Source: Aliidiomarina sp047920995 (GTDB taxonomy: Bacteria > Pseudomonadota > Gammaproteobacteria > Enterobacterales > Alteromonadaceae). From it: a stretch of 64,000 bases of DNA. This document shows positions 44,512 through 53,480 of the stretch, piece after piece. The stretch lies in NCBI RefSeq assembly GCF_047920995.1, contig NZ_JBLRWZ010000011.1, forward strand, positions 1 to 64,000. The letters run 5' to 3'. Within the stretch, counting starts at the first letter, position 1, and each line of letters opens with the position of its first letter. The position numbers and the translations under genes were made by a program. Under the pieces are notes generated by a model that made no database searches, was not told the origin of the DNA, and saw only the letters and a list, made by a program, of their open reading frames with translations.

Positions 44512-44739
44512 ATGGCTCGTTTTTTCCGTCGTCGTAAATTCTGCCGCTTTAAGGCAGAAGGCGTAAAAGAAATCGATTACAAAGATATCGCTACGCTGAA
44601 AAACTATATCACTGAAACTGGTAAAATAGTTCCAAGCCGTATTACCGGTACTTCAGCAAAGTATCAGCGTCAGCTGGCTCGTGCAATTAAGCGTGCCCGT
44701 TACCTGAGCTTGCTGCCATACACTGATGGCCACAAGTAA
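44512..44739 (+). CDS. rpsR: 30S ribosomal protein S18
   Basis: 75 aa, identical in length to E. coli S18. MARFFRRRKFCRFKAEG and IDYKDIATLKNYITETGKIVPSRITGTSAKYQRQLARAIKRARYLSLLPYTD form the signature sequence. S18 dimerises with S6 in the platform of the 30S subunit and with it forms the autoregulatory repressor of this operon. AGGAG lies just before its ATG. Confidence 0.98.
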   Translation: MARFFRRRKFCRFKAEGVKEIDYKDIATLKNYITETGKIVPSRITGTSAKYQRQLARAIKRARYLSLLPYTDGHK

Positions 44740-44753
44740 GGGAGACTTTAACG

Positions 44754-45206
44754 ATGAATATTATCCTTCTAGATAAAGTTGCGAACTTAGGTAGCTTGGG
44801 TGACCAAGTTAACGTGAAATCTGGCTTCGCTCGGAACTACTTGTTCCCACAAGGCAAAGCCGTACCAGCTAACAAAGCGAATGTTGAAATGTTCGAACAG
44901 CGCCGTGCAGAGTTAGAAGCTAAATTAGCTGCTGACCTGAAAGCTGCTCAAGAACGTGCTGAGAAAATCAATGCACTAAACGCTATCGTTATCACCTCTA
45001 AAGCAGGCGATGAAGGTAAGTTGTTCGGTTCAATTGGTACTCGCGATATCGCTGATGCAGTTACTGCAGCTGGCGTAGAAGTTGAGAAGAGTGAAATCCT
45101 TATGCCGCACGGTACTATCCGTGAAGTAGGGGAGTTTGAAATTGAGTTGCAAGTGCACGCAGACGTGTTAGCCGCTATTACTTTGCAAGTAGAAGCTGGC
45201 GAATAA
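44754..45206 (+). CDS. rplI: 50S ribosomal protein L9
   Basis: 150 aa. The N-terminal rRNA-binding domain (MNIILLDKVANLGSLGDQVNVKSGFARNYLFPQGKA) is joined by the long central helix (about residues 41-74, AELEAKLAADLKAAQERAEKI) to the C-terminal domain ending VHADVLAAITLQVEAGE. It closes the rpsF-priB-rpsR-rplI operon, followed by a strong terminator. Confidence 0.98.
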   Translation: MNIILLDKVANLGSLGDQVNVKSGFARNYLFPQGKAVPANKANVEMFEQRRAELEAKLAADLKAAQERAEKINALNAIVITSKAGDEGKLFGSIGTRDIADAVTAAGVEVEKSEILMPHGTIREVGEFEIELQVHADVLAAITLQVEAGE

Positions 45207-45230
45207 GCAATTACACTCTCTTTAATTGAA

Positions 45231-45260
45231 AAGCAGCACCTTTGGTGCTGCTTTTTTTTT
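45231..45260 (+). terminator. Terminator of the rpsF-rplI operon
   Basis: AAGCAGCACC (45231-45240), TTT loop, GGTGCTGCTT (45244-45253), then an unbroken run of T to 45260. This is a textbook intrinsic terminator 25 bp after the rplI stop. Confidence 0.95.
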
Positions 45261-45310
45261 GCGGTCTGTGTATCATCAATTGTTCTGAAATAACTGCAGA
45301 TGGAATTCGC

Positions 45311-46708
45311 GTGGCAACTCAAAATAAAAAATCTTCAGATGCTAAGCTCGATGCGCTAAAAACACCACCCCACTCAATTGAGGCTGAACAATCAGTACTT
45401 GGTGGCCTCATGCTGGATAACGAAGCGTGGGATAATGTGGCCGAACGGGTGATTCAGGATGATTTTTATTTGCTTTCCCATCGCTTTATTTTTGGCGCGA
45501 TGGCGTACTTAAGTGAAGCAGGTAAGCCAATAGATTTTGTAACCCTCTCTGAGCGGCTTGAGTTAAGCAACGAGCTAGATCGGGCGGGCGGCGCAGCCTA
45601 CCTGCTAGAAATTCAAAAGAACACGCCCAGCTCGGCTAACATTTTAGCTTACGCAGATATTGTGCGAGAGCGTGCTTTGGTGCGAGAAATGATTGGTGTT
45701 GCGAATCAGATAGCTGAAGCCGGTTTTGATCCACAAGGTAGGGATAGCAAAGAATTACTAGATTTCGCGGAATCTACGGTGTTTGGGATTGCTGAAAAAC
45801 GTAGTAGCAGTAGCGATGGCCCACAAGGGTTGGTAAGCATCCTAGATAAAACCTTAGATCGAATTGAATTTCTCAGTAAGCAAACAAATTATAGCGGTGT
45901 TACCGGTGTTTCAACCGGCTTTACGGATCTTGATAAGAAAACAACTGGTTTGCAGCCTTCCGATTTGATTATTGTTGCCGCTCGGCCATCCATGGGTAAA
46001 ACCACCTTCGCGATGAACTTGGTTGAACACGCTATGATGCATGAAGAAAAGCCGGTAGTAGTGTTCAGTTTGGAGATGCCAGCCGACCAAATCATGATGC
46101 GGATGTTAGCCTCACTGAGTAGAGTTGATCAAACCAAAGTACGTACGGGGCAACTTAGTGACCAAGATTGGGATCGCATTAGTTCAACCATGATCGTGCT
46201 GAAAGAGCGAGGCAAACTATTTGTTGATGATAGTTCTGGCCTTACGCCAACCGAGGTGCGCTCACGTGCCCGGCGAATCGCGCGTGAGCATGGCGGCGTA
46301 AGTATGATTATGGTGGATTACTTACAGCTGATGACAGTGCCTGGCATGTCGGAAAACCGTACCTTAGAGATTGCTGAGATCTCGCGCTCATTGAAAGCTT
46401 TAGCGAAAGAACTGAAGTGCCCAGTTGTAGCGCTTTCTCAGTTGAATCGGTCATTGGAGCAACGTTCTGATAAACGGCCGGTTAACTCAGATTTACGCGA
46501 ATCTGGATCTATTGAGCAAGATGCCGATTTGATTATGTTTATCTATCGCGATGAGGTTTATCATCCGGATTCAGACGATAAAGGCTTGAGCGAAATTATT
46601 ATCGGTAAGCAGCGAAATGGCCCAATTGGTAGATTGAAGCTAATGTTCCACGGCCAGTATTCGCGCTTTGATAATTACACTGGCGAGAGCTATGACGAAG
46701 ATTATTAA
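45311..46708 (+). CDS. dnaB: Replicative DNA helicase DnaB
   Basis: 465 aa from GTG 45311 (VATQNKKSSDAKLDAL); the frame is open further upstream but begins inside the preceding terminator. It is the hexameric 5'-3' helicase of the replication fork. An N-terminal primase-interaction domain (PPHSIEAEQSVLGGLMLD) is followed by a RecA-like domain with Walker A in AARPSMGKTT, Walker B in IMVDYLQLM and the DLRESGSIEQDADLIMFIYRDE block. No intein is present. The position between rplI and alr is the usual gammaproteobacterial one. Confidence 0.96.
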   Translation: MATQNKKSSDAKLDALKTPPHSIEAEQSVLGGLMLDNEAWDNVAERVIQDDFYLLSHRFIFGAMAYLSEAGKPIDFVTLSERLELSNELDRAGGAAYLLEIQKNTPSSANILAYADIVRERALVREMIGVANQIAEAGFDPQGRDSKELLDFAESTVFGIAEKRSSSSDGPQGLVSILDKTLDRIEFLSKQTNYSGVTGVSTGFTDLDKKTTGLQPSDLIIVAARPSMGKTTFAMNLVEHAMMHEEKPVVVFSLEMPADQIMMRMLASLSRVDQTKVRTGQLSDQDWDRISSTMIVLKERGKLFVDDSSGLTPTEVRSRARRIAREHGGVSMIMVDYLQLMTVPGMSENRTLEIAEISRSLKALAKELKCPVVALSQLNRSLEQRSDKRPVNSDLRESGSIEQDADLIMFIYRDEVYHPDSDDKGLSEIIIGKQRNGPIGRLKLMFHGQYSRFDNYTGESYDEDY

Positions 46709-46768
46709 GCTTATTGCCGTGTTCGGCGAGGGCGGATTGTGCAACCGCCTTTGGAGTAGGGCCCACTA

Positions 46769-47875
46769 ATGAGCAAAGTGATGCGCCCGGCATGGGCAAG
46801 TATTGATTTACCTGCATTAGCCCATAACCTGCGCGCAATTCGGGGCTTTGCGGGTAACAATCGAGTGCTCGCAATTTTGAAAGCTAATGCTTATGGGCAT
46901 GGCCTTACGCGTATTGCACAGGCGCTAACTGATATCGATGCGATTGGTGTTGCCCGATTAGATGAAGCATTGCAGTTACGTAATGCCGGCGTAACTAAGC
47001 CAATTGTATTACTAGAGGGATTCTTTTCTGCTGACCAAATCCCAGTTCTTGCAGCAAGTAATATTGAGCCTGTGGTGCACAGTACCCTGCAGCTTCAGCA
47101 ACTAGCCGAGGTTGCTAACTTAACCGATTGTATAAAAGTATGGCTGAAGGTTGATACAGGTATGCACCGGCTTGGCCTGGAGCCCAAGGATGTAAGTGCT
47201 TGTTATCAGCGTTTATGCGAGTTGGCGCAAGTACAGGGTAAGCCAATATTAATGAGCCATTTTGCTTGTGCCGATGAGCCGAATCATTCTAAGAACACTA
47301 GCCAAATAACAATGTTCGCGCAGTTGCATAGCGATTTAAGCGCAGCCCATGGCGAGGTTGTTACTTCATTATCGAATAGCGCAGCGCTACTTAGTAACAT
47401 GGCCCCTCAGTTTGATTGGGTGCGCCCGGGGTTATCCTTGTATGGTATTAGCCCATTTGCGAATGAGTGCGGCGAACAGCATGGGCTAAAAGCGGTAATG
47501 ACCTTACAAGCCAGTATTATTTCGGTGCGAAAAGTGGCGGCAGGGGAAACCGTAGGGTATGGCGCTGCTTGGCAACCAAAAGCAGATACCAATATTGGTA
47601 TTGTAGCCATTGGTTATGGTGATGGTTATCCGCGGCATGCACCAGAAGGCACTCCAGTGCACATCAATGGCCGCTGTTTCCCATTAGTGGGAAGAGTAGC
47701 TATGGATATGCTAACGGTTGATCTTGGGGCTGACCTTGAGGTTGAGCTTGGCGACACCGCGCAACTATGGGGTAAAGATTTACCGGTAGAAACCGTTGCA
47801 AAGGCGGTAGGAACCATTCCGTATGAGTTACTGTGTAACGTGGCGCGCCGCGTACAATTGGATTATGTAGAATAA
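46769..47875 (+). CDS. alr: Alanine racemase
   Basis: 368 aa, with a GGAG site upstream. It interconverts L- and D-alanine for peptidoglycan synthesis. The PLP lysine is in ILKANAYGHGL, the second catalytic residue is the tyrosine of ETVGYGAAW, and WLKVDTGMHRLG and VGRVAMDMLTVDLG are further signatures. It lies 60 bp after dnaB, and is convergent with zur. Confidence 0.96.
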   Translation: MSKVMRPAWASIDLPALAHNLRAIRGFAGNNRVLAILKANAYGHGLTRIAQALTDIDAIGVARLDEALQLRNAGVTKPIVLLEGFFSADQIPVLAASNIEPVVHSTLQLQQLAEVANLTDCIKVWLKVDTGMHRLGLEPKDVSACYQRLCELAQVQGKPILMSHFACADEPNHSKNTSQITMFAQLHSDLSAAHGEVVTSLSNSAALLSNMAPQFDWVRPGLSLYGISPFANECGEQHGLKAVMTLQASIISVRKVAAGETVGYGAAWQPKADTNIGIVAIGYGDGYPRHAPEGTPVHINGRCFPLVGRVAMDMLTVDLGADLEVELGDTAQLWGKDLPVETVAKAVGTIPYELLCNVARRVQLDYVE

Positions 47876-47969
47876 TGGGTGGCTAATAATACGAAAGCTG
47901 TGCTTTGCAATTACTGCGCATATTTATACCGAACCGCAAATTAACCATGCAAATGCCAGTAAGTGTTAT

Positions 47970-48449
47970 TTAATCTGCTTGCTGGCAGTTGGCGCAAATC
48001 CCCAGCGCTTCCACAGTTTGTTGCTGCACCGTAAACCCTTCTTTCTCTGCCTGCGCTAAAAATTCTTTATGAATACCGCTGGAATGAATTTCCTGCACAT
48101 TACCGCAGTGCCCACAAATTAACATTTGCACTGGATGCTGCTTTTCAAAGTGGGAACACAAAACATAGCTGTTTGACGACGATACTTTGTGTACAAAGCC
48201 CTGATTTTGTAAAAACTCCAACGCACGATAAATTGTTGGTGGCTTGGCATTCGGCACTTCTGTTTTCAGCATCTCGAGTAAATCATAGGCACCAACAGCA
48301 CCGTCTTGCTCCGTTAAAATCGAAAATACTTCACGGCGAGTAGGCGTTAGCCTTACGCCTCTGCGCTGGCACAATAATTCTGCACTCAGCAGGAGCTGCT
48401 CGGTTTTTTGTTTTTGGGTACTTTGTTTTTGCGTACTTTGTTGCTTCAT
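47970..48449 (-). CDS. zur: Zur zinc-uptake regulator (Fur family)
   Basis: 159 aa. Fur-family repressor with an N-terminal winged helix (RGVRLTPTRREVFSIL, KPPTIYRALEFLQNQGFVHKV) and a dimerisation domain in which the structural zinc site CGHCGNVQEI and the C-terminal CANC pair are intact, as in Zur. CSHFEKQHPVQMLIC is also Zur-like. In E. coli zur and dusA are near neighbours, and here they are divergent and adjacent. The N-terminal tail carries a short repeat (STQKQSTQKQK). Zur represses zinc import in zinc-replete cells. Confidence 0.88.
   Translation of the reverse strand: MKQQSTQKQSTQKQKTEQLLLSAELLCQRRGVRLTPTRREVFSILTEQDGAVGAYDLLEMLKTEVPNAKPPTIYRALEFLQNQGFVHKVSSSNSYVLCSHFEKQHPVQMLICGHCGNVQEIHSSGIHKEFLAQAEKEGFTVQQQTVEALGICANCQQAD
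48407..48441 (-). repeat. 15-bp tandem repeat at the zur 5' end
   Basis: On the minus strand CAAAGTACGCAAAAA and CAAAGTACCCAAAAA follow one another directly after the start region, then a partial CAAAAAACC. They encode QSTQK-QSTQK and keep frame. The unit length equals that of the unrelated yggS tail repeat. Confidence 0.6.
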
Positions 48450-48592
48450 ATTCTTTGCAACCCTAAGTGATAATGTTCTTTATATACATAGCATACGTTC
48501 TCTTGGCGCAACAAAAAAGCACAACCTTCGCATTACTGTTGCTAACTAATGATTTCACGTAGAATAGGGGAATGATTTTTTAGGAGTAGTTA

Positions 48593-49576
48593 ATGATTTC
48601 TGTAGCCCCAATGCTGGATTGGACCGACCGCCACTGTCGGTTTTTCCATCGGCAAATATCCGAACATGCGCTGTTATACACCGAGATGGTAACTACCGGT
48701 GCCATTTTATTCGGTAAACAGGATTTCCTGGCCTTTAACGACGCAGAGCATCCCGTTGCATTACAGCTCGGTGGAAGTGATCCGCAGGCGCTGGCTAAAT
48801 GCGCAAAGCTCGCTGCCGAGCGAGGCTATGATGAAATTAACTTGAATGTAGGCTGCCCATCTGATCGCGTACAAAACGGCAGTTTTGGAGCTTGTTTAAT
48901 GGCCGAACCGAGCTTAGTTACAGATTGCGTTAAAGCGATGCAAGATGCTGCGCCAGAGGTTCCGGTTACAGTTAAAACTAGGCTCGGCATTGATGAGCAG
49001 GATAGCTACGAGTTTTTACAAGCATTACTTACGCCTCTTGCTGAAGCCGAATGCCCACGTGTTATTTTGCATGCAAGAAAGGCGTGGTTGCAGGGCTTAA
49101 GCCCAAAAGAAAACCGGGAGATACCGCCACTTGATTATCAGCGCGTATATCAGGCAAAACGTGATTACCCAACGCTGGAAATTCATGTAAATGGGGGCGT
49201 TAATAACCTACAAGAAGCACAACAACATTTGCAATATGTAGATGGAGTGATGATCGGTAGAGCTGCCTATTCAAACCCGTGGTTATTAGCCGAAGTAGAT
49301 GAGCTGCTCGGTGTACAGCATAGAGCCCCAAGTAAGGAAGAAGTTTTGGCGCAAATGCACACGTACATTGAAGAACATATTCGTGCGGGTGGGCGCTTTT
49401 GGCATGTGGCCCGCCATATGCTTGGTTTATACCAGAATTGCCCGGGGGCCCGCCAATGGCGTAGAACATTGAGTGAACTTGGCCCGAGAGCAGATGATGC
49501 TACGCCACTATTAACAGCAAAAGCGATAATTGATGCAGAGTATGCGCGCGCTGCAGAGCGTGAATCACAGCTATAA
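48593..49576 (+). CDS. dusA: tRNA-dihydrouridine synthase A
   Basis: 327 aa, AGGAG site upstream. DusA is the FMN-dependent enzyme that reduces U20/U20a in tRNA D-loops. MISVAPMLDWTDRHCRFFHRQ, TEMVTTGAIL, LGGSDPQALAKCA, INLNVGCPSDRVQNGSFGACLM (catalytic cysteine) and HVNGGVNN are all DusA-specific. It is divergent from zur, and its transcript runs towards gloA. Confidence 0.95.
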   Translation: MISVAPMLDWTDRHCRFFHRQISEHALLYTEMVTTGAILFGKQDFLAFNDAEHPVALQLGGSDPQALAKCAKLAAERGYDEINLNVGCPSDRVQNGSFGACLMAEPSLVTDCVKAMQDAAPEVPVTVKTRLGIDEQDSYEFLQALLTPLAEAECPRVILHARKAWLQGLSPKENREIPPLDYQRVYQAKRDYPTLEIHVNGGVNNLQEAQQHLQYVDGVMIGRAAYSNPWLLAEVDELLGVQHRAPSKEEVLAQMHTYIEEHIRAGGRFWHVARHMLGLYQNCPGARQWRRTLSELGPRADDATPLLTAKAIIDAEYARAAERESQL

Positions 49577-49643
49577 CTGGCACTGTAAAGCATATTCAGC
49601 GGTAACAATGCGGCTCGTGTACGCCGCATTAGGGGGAGAAAAA

Positions 49644-50063
49644 ATGAAATACTTACATACGATGGTGCGAATTAGCGATTTAGATGCCTCATTACGTTTT
49701 TATTGCGATGGGTTGGGCTTACAAGAGGTGCGCCGTAAAGAGGTACCGAAAGGACGTTTTACATTAATCTTTTTAGCCGCTCCAGAAAGCCTAGATGCAG
49801 AGCTGGAACTTACCTATAACTGGGATCCAGAAAGTTATACCGGCGGACGTAATTTTGGCCATTTAGCATTCCGAGTGCATGATATTTATCAAGTATGTGG
49901 GCACTTACAAGCAATGGGTATTACAATTAACCGGCCTCCTCGTGATGGGCATATGGCGTTCGTGCGTTCCCCCGATGGTATTTCCATCGAGTTGTTGCAA
50001 CAAGGAGATGCGTTAGAGCCTTGCGAACCATGGGTATCGATGGAAAACGTGGGAAGCTGGTAA
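49644..50063 (+). CDS. gloA: Lactoylglutathione lyase (glyoxalase I)
   Basis: 139 aa from ATG 49644, which has GGGGGAG upstream; earlier in-frame starts overlap dusA and lack support. It converts the hemithioacetal of methylglyoxal and glutathione to lactoylglutathione. The four metal ligands are recognisable: His in YLHTMVRISD, Glu in AELELTYN, His in NFGHLAFRV and Glu in GISIELLQ. The substrate-binding block GLGLQEVRRKEVPKGRFTLIFLA is conserved. Confidence 0.94.
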   Translation: MKYLHTMVRISDLDASLRFYCDGLGLQEVRRKEVPKGRFTLIFLAAPESLDAELELTYNWDPESYTGGRNFGHLAFRVHDIYQVCGHLQAMGITINRPPRDGHMAFVRSPDGISIELLQQGDALEPCEPWVSMENVGSW

Positions 50064-50209
50064 TTTCGAAACTAATAATAACGATAATGTTTTTCAGAAA
50101 ATAATGCATTGTAAAGCAGCGCTTCTAGGCAATATATTCGCGCCCCAAAGGCTTCTTTGCTATTGTCGAGTAGATGTTCACACAACAATTAGAAAACGGA
50201 TTAGGAATT

Positions 50210-51418
50210 ATGAGAAATGTAACCCGCGCCTCTATTGCCGCGTTAACCCTGGCAGTCGTTGGCTTTTCAGTTTCAGCTCATGCTACCGATATTACGGCGA
50301 GTGAGCGGGCAATTCGTATTGCTCAAGAATCGATGATCATTGATACCCATATTGATGTTCCGTATCGTTTAATCAATGATTGGGAAGATGTTAGTAAGGC
50401 CACTCAACGTGGAGATTTTGATTATGAACGTGCTGTGGCGGGTGGCTTAAACGCACCTTTCATGGCGATTTATATTCCTTCAAGCTATGAAGACAATGGT
50501 GCCTACACCTTAGCTAACCATTTAATCGATTTTATGGAAGCGTTAGTGTATCGCGCTCCAGAAAAATTCGCGATTCCACACTCCGTTGATGATCTGTTCG
50601 CTCATACAGAAGCGGGCTTGATGTCTTTAGCGATGGGCATGGAGAACGGCGCTCCTATCGAAGGTAGTTTCGAGAAACTACAGCACTTTTTCGATCGAGG
50701 AGTTCGTTACATTACACTGGCGCATTCAGAAGATAATCACATTTCCGATTCTTCCTATGATATTCGCGGCACCTGGGGTGGTTTAAGCCCGTTCGGGAAA
50801 GAGCTTGTGGTAGAAATGAATCGCATTGGTATGATGGTTGATGTGTCGCATATCTCGGATAAAGCGTTTTACGATGTATTGGAAATTACCAAAGTGCCGG
50901 TAATCGCCACTCATTCCTCAGCCCGCCGTTTTACACCTGGATGGCAGCGCAATATGAATGACGACATGATTAAAGCGTTAGCCGAAAACGATGGGGTTAT
51001 TCAAGTTACCTTCGGCTCTACATTTGTTACGCAACAAGCCAACCAACATCGGGCGCGGATTCAGCGCTTAACTCGCGAAATCAATCAGCGGCTTGGCGAG
51101 GGTACAGAGGAAGCTCAAGCAGCCGTGGCCAGTATGCGTGAAGAAAATCCATATCCATTTGCTACCTTAAAAGATGTACTAGATCATATAGATCACATTG
51201 TTGAGCTAGTTGGTATCAATCACGTTGGTATCGGTTCAGATTATGATGGTGTTGGCGATACTCTGCCGGTTGGTTTAAAAGATGTACGTACGTTTCCAAA
51301 CTTAATTCAAGGGTTATTGGATCGAGGATATTCCGAAGAGGATATTGATAAGATCTTGTTCGCAAATACCGTTCGCGCTTGGCGAGCAGTTGAGGCTTAC
51401 GCAGCAGCAAACCAATAA
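50210..51418 (+). CDS. Secreted dipeptidase, peptidase family M19
   Basis: 402 aa from ATG 50210 (AGGA site); it has a Sec signal peptide, MRNVTRASIAALTLAVVGFSVSAHA, with likely cleavage after AHA. The renal-dipeptidase type zinc ligands are visible: HxD in IDTHIDVP, the bridging Glu in AMGMENGAP, His in ATHSSAR and the GIGSDYDGVGD block. It likely cleaves dipeptides in the periplasm, including D-amino-acid-containing ones; the exact substrate is unknown. It is a single gene ending with its own terminator before the S10 operon. Confidence 0.92.
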   Translation: MRNVTRASIAALTLAVVGFSVSAHATDITASERAIRIAQESMIIDTHIDVPYRLINDWEDVSKATQRGDFDYERAVAGGLNAPFMAIYIPSSYEDNGAYTLANHLIDFMEALVYRAPEKFAIPHSVDDLFAHTEAGLMSLAMGMENGAPIEGSFEKLQHFFDRGVRYITLAHSEDNHISDSSYDIRGTWGGLSPFGKELVVEMNRIGMMVDVSHISDKAFYDVLEITKVPVIATHSSARRFTPGWQRNMNDDMIKALAENDGVIQVTFGSTFVTQQANQHRARIQRLTREINQRLGEGTEEAQAAVASMREENPYPFATLKDVLDHIDHIVELVGINHVGIGSDYDGVGDTLPVGLKDVRTFPNLIQGLLDRGYSEEDIDKILFANTVRAWRAVEAYAAANQ

Positions 51419-51431
51419 TTGAACTTACCCG

Positions 51432-51467
51432 CGCCGCTTATAACTAATGATATGGGCGGCGTTTTCT
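51432..51467 (+). terminator. Terminator after the dipeptidase gene
   Basis: CGCCGC (51432-51437) and GCGGCG (51456-51461) flank an 18-nt loop and are followed by TTTTCTTTA. It separates the dipeptidase gene from the S10 operon promoter. Confidence 0.7.
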
Positions 51468-51585
51468 TTATACGGATGCTGCATGTACCTTTATTAGAAG
51501 CTTGCGCGGTTACCGCTCAGTAATGTGAAGAGCAGTAATGTGCTGCCCTATTTAGTAACATACCTCACCTTTGTCGCACTTCTAG

Positions 51586-51613
51586 TTGACTATTGCCTGT
51601 ATATCCGTATAAT
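51586..51613 (+). promoter_or_regulatory. S10 operon promoter
   Basis: TTGACT at 51586-51591 and a perfect TATAAT at 51608-51613, spaced 16 bp, lie about 255 bp before rpsJ. This is the strongest match to a sigma-70 promoter in the intergenic region, and the discriminator CTCGCCC is GC-rich. Confidence 0.85.
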
Positions 51614-51787
51614 CTCGCCCACGTCTTATTAGGCGTTTGTTCGAGCAGTTTGTGTTAACGCACATAATTGTTTTAGCAATAAGTATCGTAGTTGCAAGAA
51701 TAATAAGGCTTTCGAGCTAGTTCTTGGTTACTACAGATACTTCAACAGCGGCCCCGATTGGGGGTCGAATGGTGGTTAAAAACACTT

Positions 51788-51829
51788 CCTCTTTCAACCC
51801 CAAGGGTTGTTCAAGAGGCGAGTTTTTTT
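51788..51829 (+). promoter_or_regulatory. S10 leader attenuator hairpin (L4-responsive)
   Basis: The 250-nt rpsJ leader holds a long hairpin: CCTCTT (51788-51793) pairs with AAGAGG (51813-51818) around an inner CAACCC/GGGTTG stem with a CAAG apex, followed by GCGAG-type bases and seven T. In E. coli the matching hairpin HE is where L4 with NusA causes premature termination, and L4 is encoded here as rplD. The remainder of the leader, from 51620 to 51787, also appears structured. Confidence 0.8.
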
Positions 51830-51869
51830 ATGCTCTTTTTTAAATGCTCTTTATATGAGGCTTTGATTT

Positions 51870-52181
51870 ATGTCTGGTCAAAGAATTCGAATTCGCTTAA
51901 AAGCTTTCGATCACCGCTTGATCGATTTGTCCACAGCGGAAATCGTAGATACAGCGAAACGTACTGGTGCTCAGGTTCGTGGTCCAATTCCACTACCTAC
52001 GCGCAAAGAACGTTTCACCGTGCTTATTTCTCCGCACGTGAATAAAGACGCCCGTGATCAGTACGAGATCCGCACCCACAAGCGTCTTATCGATATTATC
52101 GAGCCAACAGATAAAACTGTTGATGCTTTGATGCGTTTGGACCTAGCTGCTGGCGTTGACGTTCAGATTAGCTTGGGCTAA
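51870..52181 (+). CDS. rpsJ: 30S ribosomal protein S10
   Basis: 103 aa, same as E. coli S10/NusE. MSGQRIRIRLKAFDHRLIDLSTAEIVDTAKRTGAQVRGPIPLPTRKE and HVNKDARDQYEIRTHKR are diagnostic. S10 sits in the 30S head and also acts with NusB in transcription antitermination and with NusG in coupling. First gene of the S10 operon, with the attenuator leader upstream. Confidence 0.98.
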   Translation: MSGQRIRIRLKAFDHRLIDLSTAEIVDTAKRTGAQVRGPIPLPTRKERFTVLISPHVNKDARDQYEIRTHKRLIDIIEPTDKTVDALMRLDLAAGVDVQISLG

Positions 52182-52217
52182 GTGAGAAACAAGATTCTAA
52201 GATAAGAGGTTTTAACA

Positions 52218-52856
52218 ATGGCTATTGGTCTAGTCGGTCGGAAAGTAGGAATGACTCGCATCTTTCAAGAAGATGGCGCATCAGTTCCAGTGACTGTGAT
52301 CGAAGTGCTGGCAAACCGCATTACCCAAGTGAAAACTTTGGAAACTGATGGTTACCAAGCGCTTCAAGTGACTACTGGCAGCAAGAAAACTAACCGTGTA
52401 ACCAAACCTGAAGCTGGGCACTTCGCCAAAGCTGGCGTAGAAGCAGGCCGTGGTTTGTGGGAGTTCCGCTTAAATGAAAATGATGGCGCGGACTTCGAGG
52501 TTGGATCTGAGCTGACTGTAGATATTTTCGCAGACACTAAACTCGTTGATGTAACGGGTACGTCTAAAGGTAAAGGTTTCGCTGGTACCGTTAAACGCTG
52601 GAATTTCAGCATGCAAGACGCGACGCATGGTAACTCGTTGTCGCATCGTGCTCCAGGTTCAATCGGTCAGAACCAGTCACCTGGTAAAGTATTTAAAGGT
52701 AAGAAGATGGCCGGCCAAATGGGTAACAAGCAGATTACTGTTCAGTCCCTTGAGGTTGTCCGTGTTGACGCTGAGCGCAATTTGATCTTGGTTAAAGGTG
52801 CTGTCCCTGGAGCTTCCGGTGGCAACGTAATCGTTAAGCCTGCGGTCAAAGCGTAA
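52218..52856 (+). CDS. rplC: 50S ribosomal protein L3
   Basis: 212 aa. MAIGLVGRKVGMTRIFQEDGASVPVTVIEVL, then the GTSKGKGFAGTVKRWNF and SHRAPGSIGQNQSPGKVFKGKKMAGQMG blocks that reach toward the peptidyl transferase centre. The glutamine methylated by PrmB lies in this region in E. coli. An AAGAGG-type site precedes the ATG. Confidence 0.98.
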   Translation: MAIGLVGRKVGMTRIFQEDGASVPVTVIEVLANRITQVKTLETDGYQALQVTTGSKKTNRVTKPEAGHFAKAGVEAGRGLWEFRLNENDGADFEVGSELTVDIFADTKLVDVTGTSKGKGFAGTVKRWNFSMQDATHGNSLSHRAPGSIGQNQSPGKVFKGKKMAGQMGNKQITVQSLEVVRVDAERNLILVKGAVPGASGGNVIVKPAVKA

Positions 52857-52874
52857 CGTCTGAGGAGATTAGTG

Positions 52875-53480
52875 ATGGAATTAGCATTAAAAGACGCGAA
52901 AGGCGCTCTTGAAGTTTCCGAAGCTACCTTTGGACGTGAATACAATGAAGCTTTGGTGCATCAGGTTGTAGTAGCCTATGCAGCAGGCGCACGTCAAGGT
53001 AGTAAAGCGCAGAAAACACGTTCAGAAGTTTCTGGTGGTGGCAAAAAGCCATGGCGCCAGAAAGGTACTGGCCGTGCTCGTGCGGGTACGATTCGTAGCC
53101 CAATCTGGCGTTCTGGTGGTGTAACTTTCGCAGCGAAGCCACAGAACCACGCACAAAAAGTAAATAAGAAGATGTATCGCGGTGCTCTAAAAAGCATTCT
53201 ATCTGAACTGGTTCGTCAGGACCGTTTGATAGTTGTAGAGAGCTTCGGTATTGATTCGCCAAAAACCAAGCAGTTGGTTGCTAAGTTGAAAGAGATGGAA
53301 TTGAACGACGTTCTAATCATCACTAAAGATCTTGATGAGAACTTGTTCCTTGCCTCACGCAACCTGCATAAAGTTGATGTTCGTGACGTTCAGGGCATCG
53401 ATCCGGTCAGCTTGATCGCATTCGATAAGGTTCTGTTCACTGCGGACGCAGTTAAGCAGCTTGAGGAGACATTATCATGA
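52875..53480 (+). CDS. rplD: 50S ribosomal protein L4
   Basis: 201 aa from ATG 52875 (GAGGAG upstream), the same length as E. coli L4; a GTG three bases before it is in frame. The exit-tunnel loop is visible as RAGTIRSPIWRSGGVTFAAKP, with GGGKKPWRQKGTGRARAG before it. L4 is the autogenous regulator of this operon through the rpsJ leader. Its stop overlaps the rplW start by four bases. Confidence 0.98.
   Translation: MELALKDAKGALEVSEATFGREYNEALVHQVVVAYAAGARQGSKAQKTRSEVSGGGKKPWRQKGTGRARAGTIRSPIWRSGGVTFAAKPQNHAQKVNKKMYRGALKSILSELVRQDRLIVVESFGIDSPKTKQLVAKLKEMELNDVLIITKDLDENLFLASRNLHKVDVRDVQGIDPVSLIAFDKVLFTADAVKQLEETLS

Noticed and set aside
48450..48592. A Zur box in the zur-dusA intergenic region
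   Set aside because: AT-rich stretch around TAATGTTCTTTATATACATA was considered, but it does not form a convincing palindrome matching the known Zur consensus.
51758..52045. 95-aa frame overlapping the S10 leader and rpsJ
   Set aside because: It runs through the attenuator hairpin and the rpsJ gene in another frame, with no plausible ribosome site or family resemblance.
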